A stretch of 6,105 nt of DNA from Candidatus Moraniibacteriota bacterium (GTDB lineage Bacteria > Patescibacteriota > Minisyncoccia > Moranbacterales > UBA2206): assembly GCA_023261605.1 (NCBI GenBank), contig JAHFOP010000055.1:1-6105 (forward strand), written 5' to 3'. Positions 1-4,511 of this stretch are shown in pieces; positions within the stretch are counted from its first letter, which is position 1, and each line of letters starts with the position of its first letter. Under the pieces are notes generated by a model. That model was not told the origin of the DNA. It saw nothing but the letters and a program-made list of their open reading frames with translations, and did no database searches. The translations under genes and the position numbers were made by a program.

Positions 1-124
1 TCACCGCTGTTACATTGAAACCGCGCGCTTTGAGAATTGCACCTACAGAAGAAGATGTTATCCCCTTGCCCACCCCACTCATTACTCCCCCAACCACGAA
101 GATGTATTTGCGATCCTGTTTCAT
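1..124 (-). CDS. pyrG: CTP synthase, N-terminal fragment (cut by window edge)
   Basis: CTP synthase makes CTP from UTP, ATP and glutamine-derived ammonia in the cytoplasm, the last step of pyrimidine nucleotide synthesis. Only the first 41 codons are present; base 1 belongs to the next codon. The translation begins MKQDRKYIFVVGGVMSGVGK and continues GITSSSVGAILKARGFNVTAV, which matches the family start (KYIFVTGGVVSSLGKGI...LLKARG). Residues 12-21 form the synthetase-domain P-loop, and Lys20 aligns with the P-loop lysine (Lys18 in E. coli). The version with VMSGVGKG followed by serines is one I associate with CPR bacteria, which is a recollection and not a search result. The start is ATG at 124-122, right before the conserved KYIFV strand. 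No Shine-Dalgarno sequence lies at normal spacing. The gene is separated from rplI by a terminator and so probably has its own promoter. The amidotransferase domain lies outside the window. Confidence 0.95.
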   Translation of the reverse strand, partial: MKQDRKYIFVVGGVMSGVGKGITSSSVGAILKARGFNVTAV

Positions 125-137
125 AATATTTTATAAA

Positions 138-166
138 ATTATAAACCTCCCGCTAAGATCTATAAA
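138..166 (-). promoter_or_regulatory. pyrG: putative sigma-70-type promoter of pyrG
   Basis: On the minus strand a perfect TATAAT (143-138) is preceded, after a 17-nt spacer (160-144), by TTTATA (166-161), a 4/6 match to TTGACA. The -10 box ends 13 nt before the pyrG ATG, so initiation about 7 nt downstream would leave a leader of only around 6 nt. A GGGAGG run sits at 152-147, but that is 22 nt upstream of the ATG and before the predicted transcription start, so it is unlikely to act as a ribosome site. A 12-bp palindrome, ATTTTATAAAAT (128-139), covers the start region. The surrounding DNA is very AT-rich, so chance matches are a real risk. Confidence 0.45.
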
Positions 167-200
167 AAAAATTAATTAACAATTTAAATATTTTCCAGAC

Positions 201-225
201 AAAAAGTCGCTTCCCCGCGACTTTT
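201..225 (-). terminator. Rho-independent terminator after rplI
   Basis: The arms AAAAGTCGC (202-210) and GCGACTTTT (217-225) are perfect reverse complements of 9 bp with a 6-nt loop (211-216). On the minus strand the right-hand arm ends in a run of five T (205-201), the classical intrinsic-terminator layout. It lies 33 nt beyond the rplI stop codon and ahead of the putative pyrG promoter, so it ends the envelope/rplI transcript. The A/T flanks make it partly symmetrical, but there is no convergent gene for it to serve on the plus strand. Confidence 0.85.
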
Positions 226-258
226 ATAAATTTATAAGATTCTGTATATGTTTAGCAA

Positions 259-699
259 TCACTCTCCTGACACTTCTAATTGAATCCTAGCTTTGATAGT
301 GGCGTCCAGTTTTATCTCAATCTCATACACGCCTGTTTTTTTAATGACCTTTTCCATTATAATGCATTTTTCCAAAACATCCAAATTGCTTTTTCTCAGC
401 TCATCGGCAATTTGTTTTTTGGTGATGGCTCCGAATAATTTACCCTTCTTTTCTTTGACTTTTAGACTGATTCTCTCTTTTTCAAGCTGCCGAGCCTTGG
501 CGCGCAATTTTTCCACTGCCGCGATTTCCCGCACCCGCTCTTCTTCTTTTTTCTCTTGAACCACTTTGACGATGCCTTCACTGGCGACCGCGACTAATTT
601 CTTGGGCAACAAAAAATTTCTTGCATAGCCTTCCGAAACATCTTTGACGTCACCAGCCTTACCTAAGTTTTTCGTATCTTGGATTAATATGACTTTCAT
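259..699 (-). CDS. rplI: 50S ribosomal protein bL9
   Basis: bL9 is a large-subunit protein that binds 23S rRNA near the base of the L1 stalk through its N-terminal domain and extends a long helix to a C-terminal domain, which influences frame maintenance. The 146 residues match the usual 147-150. The N domain (1-40) carries the family signature: GKAGDVKDVSEGYARNFLLP with Gly13, Gly16, Gly24, Tyr25, Asn28 and Leu30. Residues about 41-78 are a charged Glu/Lys/Arg-rich connecting helix, and 86-146 form the C domain, beginning GKLFGAITKKQIADEL. The start is ATG at 699, 26 nt after the stop of the S41 peptidase gene, so the two are probably cotranscribed; no convincing Shine-Dalgarno site lies in that AT-rich gap. 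The common rpsF-ssb-rpsR-rplI arrangement is absent here: the gene follows an envelope protease and ends its transcription unit. Several CPR lineages are reported to lack bL9, so its presence argues against those. Confidence 0.98.
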   Translation of the reverse strand: MKVILIQDTKNLGKAGDVKDVSEGYARNFLLPKKLVAVASEGIVKVVQEKKEEERVREIAAVEKLRAKARQLEKERISLKVKEKKGKLFGAITKKQIADELRKSNLDVLEKCIIMEKVIKKTGVYEIEIKLDATIKARIQLEVSGE

Positions 700-725
700 A
701 AAAATATTGTTGTTTATTTCTTGAA

Positions 726-2021
726 TTACTTTATCTTCTCCCGCAATACTTCTAGGGCTCTATCCAGTTGCGGATCGCGGTTATTGGTGATGTCATCCTT
801 ATTTAGCCCAACCTCAACATCCGGAGAGATACCCTTGTCCATAATATAGTCGCCGTTCGGAGTGAGCCATTTAGCTACAGTGATTTTCACGCTTGAGCCT
901 CCGGGTAAATCGATTAGTTCTTGCACGCAACCCTTGCCGAAAGATTTTTCTCCCACGAGTGTCGCGTGCTGATCATCTTTCAAAGCACCAGCCAAAATTT
1001 CTGACGCACTAGCACTGCCTTCATTGATGAGCACAACAATTGGCAAGGCGCTCAATTTATCGCCGCCACTTGTATGCAGACTATCTTTTTTGCCTGTGCT
1101 ATATTCTTCCGAAACCACCACTTGACTCGCAGGGATCAATCGGCTGGCGATATTAACCGCTTTGTCCAAAAGTCCGCCCGGATCATCGCGCAAATCCAAA
1201 ATGATGCCTTTTGATTTATGCGCGATAATTTGTTCCATCGCCTTATCAAATTCCTTGTCAGTGTTGTCAGAGAATTGTGAAATTCGCAGATAGGCCACAT
1301 CATCATTCTTGAAAGAAACATCCGCGCTATGCACTTCAATCGTGTCTCTCACGACAGTGATATCCTCCGTATCTTTTTCTCCTTGATGTAAAACTGTTAT
1401 GACAACAGGAGTGCCTTTCTTTCCACGGATAAGTCCGACGGCTTCATCTGTTGTTAAATCAGTAATGGCTTTTCCTCCAACTTTCAAAATTTTGTCACCG
1501 CTCCGGATTCCTGCTTTCTGAGCAGGTGAACCGTCCAGTGGAGCAATAACCGTCAAAAGATTATCTTTGATGCCCAATTCCACTCCAATCCCGTCAAAAC
1601 TGCCTTCAATATTATCCGAAAAAGCCTGGCTCTCTTTGGGATCAAAAAAACTGGTATACGGATCGCCTGTAGCTTTCAACATGCCACTTATAGCCCCATA
1701 AACAAGCTGTTGGGCGTCCAGCTTATCCTTGTCAACATATTTTTCCTTAAGTAGGTCCCAAACCTTCCAAAAAAGCGAGAAGTCTATTTTTTCGTCAATG
1801 GCAGGCTCCTTGTTTCCCAAAATTGCCGCAGTAAGCGCAAGATTTTTTTCCGGTTGAGCGGTGTTTTTTTTGCCTCGTTCATAGCCAAGATAAAAACTGC
1901 AGACCAAAAGAAAAACTACTAAAAATAAAAGTAGATATTTTTTGAACAAACGACGATTTTTTTCTAAATTTTGCACTTCCGCTTCGTTTTCAAATTTTTC
2001 AATTTCCATTTTTTTATGCAC
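726..2021 (-). CDS. S41 family C-terminal-processing peptidase (CtpA/CtpB/Prc type), membrane-anchored
   Basis: This is a serine protease of the tail-specific protease family, which trims or degrades extracytoplasmic proteins from their C-termini. It has a short basic cytoplasmic N-terminus, one membrane segment at about 29-46, a helical region (80-120), a PDZ domain (about 140-225; GVELGIKDNLLTVIAPLDGSP then AGIRSGDKILKVGGKAI), and the S41 protease core (about 240-405). The catalytic Ser338 lies in NEGSASASEI and Lys363 in GEKSFGKG, at the family's 25-residue spacing; Gln367 fits the third active-site position (compare Ser309, Lys334, Gln338 in B. subtilis CtpB). The substrate-side motif LDLRDDPGGLLDKAV is at 275-289. 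The open frame begins with GTG at 2021, 9 nt after the LCP stop. An in-frame ATG at 2009 (giving 427 residues) has a weak AAGAG 11 nt upstream and may be the true start. Paralogue identity (CtpA or CtpB) cannot be decided. Its position after an LCP gene suggests an envelope role, but its substrates are unknown. Confidence 0.97.
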   Translation of the reverse strand: MHKKMEIEKFENEAEVQNLEKNRRLFKKYLLLFLVVFLLVCSFYLGYERGKKNTAQPEKNLALTAAILGNKEPAIDEKIDFSLFWKVWDLLKEKYVDKDKLDAQQLVYGAISGMLKATGDPYTSFFDPKESQAFSDNIEGSFDGIGVELGIKDNLLTVIAPLDGSPAQKAGIRSGDKILKVGGKAITDLTTDEAVGLIRGKKGTPVVITVLHQGEKDTEDITVVRDTIEVHSADVSFKNDDVAYLRISQFSDNTDKEFDKAMEQIIAHKSKGIILDLRDDPGGLLDKAVNIASRLIPASQVVVSEEYSTGKKDSLHTSGGDKLSALPIVVLINEGSASASEILAGALKDDQHATLVGEKSFGKGCVQELIDLPGGSSVKITVAKWLTPNGDYIMDKGISPDVEVGLNKDDITNNRDPQLDRALEVLREKIK

Positions 2022-2030
2022 TCTTAGATA

Positions 2031-3239
2031 TTATTTTGGGGTTGAAGGTGTGGCTGGCGCGGGAAAGATGTTTTGGAAAAGAGATTTTATCCGGTCAAAA
2101 TTATCCCCCTTGGGCAGTAAGATGTCTCCAGCCGTCTCATCTTTTTGTCCATAGACCAATCCAACCTCAGGATCATCCGTACCATCAATCACTTTCTGGT
2201 ACAATTTGTAATTCTTCATCTGAGTATAAATATCATACAATCGTTTCAGCTCCCAAGGCTGCATATCTGTTTTAACATTATCGCCCAAACTGTCCAATAT
2301 TCCGTTCAGCTTGGAAAAATCAGTCAGTGTTCCGGCGCTCAATAATTTATCTTTGACACCCTGCAAAACTTGCTGTTGACGAGCCGCCCGTTGGAAATCA
2401 TTGGAAGTTTCGCGTGATCTAGCATAGCAAAGCGCGTCTGTCGAATTGAGTGTATGAGTGCCAATGTCCAATTTGAAATCACCATTGCACTCTGGGTTAG
2501 CATTGGTGCATAGAGGATAGCTAGCGGTCACACGCACTCTTTTCACCGTTCTGGTTCCAGGCCAATAAACATTGGCTGTTTTTTGATCAAATTTTCCGGT
2601 CGGTACAGTGAAAGTTATCCCATCACAGACATGTGGCTGGTTGAATTGGACAGATTCCTCAAACGGTTTGTCTAATGTTATAGTCACGCCACCCAAAACA
2701 TCAACAATTTTTTTGAAACCATCAAAATTGATAACTGCCGCATATTGAATCGGCAGTCCCGTGATATTGCCTACTACTTGCTCCATGTAAGTCATGCCTT
2801 GCCCCGCGCCTTTCCTTTCGCCATAGGCATATACCGCATTGATTTTAGTTTTTGATTCAGTGGCTGGATTGTCCACAAAAAGATCACGCGGAATGGAAAT
2901 GAGCGATGCCTGATTTGTTTTCGGTTCAACACTGAGAAGCATAATGGTATCCGCCAAAGTTCCACCAGCTGGATCATTGGCGCCGCGCATGCCCAAAAGC
3001 AAAATATTAACACGTCCTTCTTTTTCACCTTTAAGTTCATTATTCATTCCAGGAATATTGTGCGAAATCGCAGAAAGAATGCCGCCGCCGGTAATCCTGC
3101 TCAAAATTGAATTAGTTTTCCACGCAAAAATTCCTCCGACAATTATCACAATAACGGCAATAACTGCCGCGATTTTGAACCATAATCGCCTATAAAATTT
3201 GACTTGACCACCGTCACCTGCTTGCTTAATATACGACAT
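2031..3239 (-). CDS. LCP (LytR-CpsA-Psr) family cell-envelope glycopolymer transferase
   Basis: LCP enzymes sit outside the membrane and move lipid-linked glycopolymers onto peptidoglycan or another wall acceptor by phosphotransfer. The 402 residues contain a short basic cytoplasmic tail, one signal-anchor at 21-39, an LCP domain at about 76-296 and a C-terminal extension (297-402) ending in a Pro/Thr-rich tail. Visible hallmarks are NILLLG (78-83), ADTIMLLSV with Asp97, SIPRDL with Arg118, KINAVYAYG with Lys132, INFDGFKKIVDVLGGV (170-185), and YARSRETSNDFQRAARQQQ with Arg274, Arg276 and Asp281. These correspond to the pyrophosphate- and Mg-binding residues of characterised LCP enzymes. The acid usually found in the first LLGxD motif is absent: the aligned position is Arg85. 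An insert of about 65 residues before YARSR carries Cys205, Cys244 and Cys251, with Cys271 just inside the motif. The start is ATG at 3239, preceded by seven T and no Shine-Dalgarno. It has its own strong promoter and precedes the S41 gene by 9 nt. Confidence 0.95.
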   Translation of the reverse strand: MSYIKQAGDGGQVKFYRRLWFKIAAVIAVIVIIVGGIFAWKTNSILSRITGGGILSAISHNIPGMNNELKGEKEGRVNILLLGMRGANDPAGGTLADTIMLLSVEPKTNQASLISIPRDLFVDNPATESKTKINAVYAYGERKGAGQGMTYMEQVVGNITGLPIQYAAVINFDGFKKIVDVLGGVTITLDKPFEESVQFNQPHVCDGITFTVPTGKFDQKTANVYWPGTRTVKRVRVTASYPLCTNANPECNGDFKLDIGTHTLNSTDALCYARSRETSNDFQRAARQQQVLQGVKDKLLSAGTLTDFSKLNGILDSLGDNVKTDMQPWELKRLYDIYTQMKNYKLYQKVIDGTDDPEVGLVYGQKDETAGDILLPKGDNFDRIKSLFQNIFPAPATPSTPK

Positions 3240-3322
3240 AAAAAAATTTGGAGAGCCCTAGAAGAACCCTCTATTAGTTCTTAAGTTTATCTATTTAATT
3301 ATTTATTAAAATTTTTTTGCTT
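3240..3322 (-). promoter_or_regulatory. 5' leader of the LCP gene with phased direct repeat and small hairpin
   Basis: If transcription begins about 7 nt after the -10 box, the LCP mRNA has a leader of roughly 80 nt. It contains AGGGTTCT (3270-3263) and AGGGCTCT (3259-3252), 7/8 identical and offset by 11 nt, about one helical turn. A second structure, AAGAAC (3282-3277) pairing with GTTCTT (3267-3262) around a 9-nt loop, overlaps the first repeat. Seven T (3246-3240) run straight into the ATG, where a ribosome site would be expected. I recognise no known riboswitch, and the regulatory role is inference. Confidence 0.3.
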
Positions 3323-3329
3323 AATTCAT

Positions 3330-3357
3330 ATTCTACCTTAGATTGATTCTTTGTCAA
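3330..3357 (-). promoter_or_regulatory. putative sigma-70-type promoter of the LCP-S41 peptidase-rplI unit
   Basis: A perfect TTGACA (3357-3352) is followed by a 16-nt spacer (3351-3336) and TAGAAT (3335-3330), a 5/6 match to TATAAT, on the minus strand. It is the best promoter match I found in the window and sits exactly between the glycosyltransferase and LCP genes, where a 114-bp gap interrupts otherwise tight packing. The -35 box overlaps the TGA stop (3356-3354) of the glycosyltransferase. No terminator separates the two genes, so readthrough from the upstream pair probably adds to transcription from here. Confidence 0.65.
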
Positions 3358-3361
3358 TCAA
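3343..3361. repeat. inverted repeat overlapping the -35 box of the LCP promoter
   Basis: On the minus strand TTGATT (3361-3356) and AATCAA (3348-3343) form a 6-bp dyad with a 7-bp centre. It covers the TTGACA box and the stop codon of the glycosyltransferase gene. Overlapping registers, such as CTTTG/CAAAG around ATTGA, can also pair. No T-run follows, so it is not an intrinsic terminator. A protein-binding operator is possible, but a dyad this short in AT-rich DNA may be chance. Confidence 0.35.
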
Positions 3362-4511
3362 AGCTTTCAAATACTGCTACCATCTTTTCAGCTGTTTTTT
3401 TCCAAGAAAATTCCAATGCTTGTTTTCTGCCTTTTTCCGCGAAATTATCATGCACCACATCATTTTTCACAAGCTCTCTGATTTTTTCAGCCAATTCTCC
3501 CACTACATTAGGATTGAAAAATAACGCCGCTCCTGCTGCAATTTCTCGATGCGGCGCAATGTCGGAGGCGACTACGGGCGTACCGACGCTCATCGCTTCC
3601 AAAATTGGGATACCAAAACCTTCATACAATGATGGAAAACAAAATACTTGCGCCGCGGCCAAAATGGCCGCCTTATCCATCTCCGGAATGAACCCTGGAA
3701 AAAATACATCCTCCCCCAATTCATTTTCCTTAATCGTTTTGTCAATGAGTTTATCATAGTTGTGCCCCCGTCCACCGGCAATAACCAGTTTTAAATCATT
3801 ACCACTATCATTTTTTAAAAGCATGAAAGCTTCAATCAGAAGCGGCAAATTCTTCCTCGGTTGAAGCGTGCCAATATAGAGAATAAACTTTTCCGGCAAA
3901 TTATATTTCTCCTTGACTGTTTTTTTCTCACTGTCCATTATTTCTTTTTTACCTGTCGCCAATTCCATAAAATCATCAGAAACAGCGTTGTGTATAAAAT
4001 CTACTTTTGTTGAATCAATTTTATAATATTTCACGATTTCATCCCTTGTAAATTTGGATACGCCAATGATTTTGTTAGCGCGCTTGAGCGCCAGCGGAAT
4101 CAAAGTTTTCAAAAATATCAGATCTGATATTTTTATAAATTGCGGAAAAAAATTAAACGAAATATCATGGATGATGGTGACAATTTTTATTTTTTTCGGC
4201 ACAAAAAGTGGCGTGATATATTGTGTGAGGTATACATCCACCGGATTTTTCCTCAAGTATTTCGGCACTGTCCAGAAATTCCAACTGAACCGGCTCATTG
4301 TTGCCAGCGAAATAATTTTGAAATTATTTTTGTTTTCAAGTCCCAAATCCCGTGCTATTTTTTCTAGCGTTCCCCTATCGGTTATATCAGTGAATAAACT
4401 ATATTCATTCTCAAAATCAATCAAGGCTAAGTTTTTGGTCAAGTTGAAAAATACCGTTTCATCGCCAGTTCTTTTTTTGCCGATATTCCGAATGTCGATG
4501 CCAATTTTCAT
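3354..4511 (-). CDS. GT4 family glycosyltransferase (GT-B fold)
   Basis: This is a cytoplasmic retaining glycosyltransferase that would transfer a sugar from a nucleotide-sugar donor to a growing, probably lipid-linked, glycan; donor and acceptor cannot be read from sequence. The 385 residues are a normal length. The N-terminal acceptor half (about 1-185) begins MKIGIDIRNIGKKRTGDETV and contains HDISFNFFP (115-123) and GVSKFTRDEIVKYY (150-163). The C-terminal donor half carries LYIGTLQPRKN (211-221), KLVIAGGRG (241-249) and the E-x7-E element with Glu297 and Glu305 in EGFGIPILEAMSVGTPVVAS. All hallmark residues are intact. The start is ATG at 4511, overlapping the upstream TGA stop as ATGA, which implies translational coupling with the Wzy-like gene. 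A perfect 24-bp palindrome lies inside the coding region over codons about 126-134. The stop codon overlaps the -35 box of the next promoter. The pairing with Wzy-like and LCP genes points to surface-polysaccharide synthesis. Confidence 0.95.
   Translation of the reverse strand: MKIGIDIRNIGKKRTGDETVFFNLTKNLALIDFENEYSLFTDITDRGTLEKIARDLGLENKNNFKIISLATMSRFSWNFWTVPKYLRKNPVDVYLTQYITPLFVPKKIKIVTIIHDISFNFFPQFIKISDLIFLKTLIPLALKRANKIIGVSKFTRDEIVKYYKIDSTKVDFIHNAVSDDFMELATGKKEIMDSEKKTVKEKYNLPEKFILYIGTLQPRKNLPLLIEAFMLLKNDSGNDLKLVIAGGRGHNYDKLIDKTIKENELGEDVFFPGFIPEMDKAAILAAAQVFCFPSLYEGFGIPILEAMSVGTPVVASDIAPHREIAAGAALFFNPNVVGELAEKIRELVKNDVVHDNFAEKGRKQALEFSWKKTAEKMVAVFESFD
4111..4134. repeat. perfect 24-bp palindrome inside the glycosyltransferase gene
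   Basis: AAAAATATCAGA (4111-4122) is followed immediately by its exact reverse complement TCTGATATTTTT (4123-4134). As RNA it can form a 10-bp stem with a GATC tetraloop, and oligo-T ends the stem on either strand. On the coding strand it encodes part of FIKISDLIFLK in the glycosyltransferase with no disruption of the frame. The centre is AGATCT. Its function is unknown: options are a protein-binding site, an intragenic pause or terminator-like element, or chance. Confidence 0.75.

Noticed and set aside
3262..3282. Riboswitch or T-box in the LCP leader
   Set aside because: The hairpin is 6 bp of mostly A/T, no known riboswitch core or T-box sequence is visible, and the leader of about 80 nt is too short for most such elements.
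3343..3759. Plus-strand open frame of 138 codons at the end of the glycosyltransferase gene
   Set aside because: The translation is Ser/Ala/Asn-rich with no recognisable domain, and the opposite strand holds the conserved E-x7-E donor-binding region.
4111..4134. The 24-bp palindrome as a true gene-end terminator
   Set aside because: It lies well inside an intact coding region and its stem is almost entirely A/T, so it is a weak terminator candidate; I keep it only as an unexplained palindrome.
4508..4511. Recoding of TGA (as in Gracilibacteria/SR1)
   Set aside because: The glycosyltransferase (TGA at 3356-3354) and the Wzy-like gene (TGA at 4510-4508, in an ATGA overlap) end at TGA where their family proteins should end, and tryptophan and glycine positions use ordinary codons.
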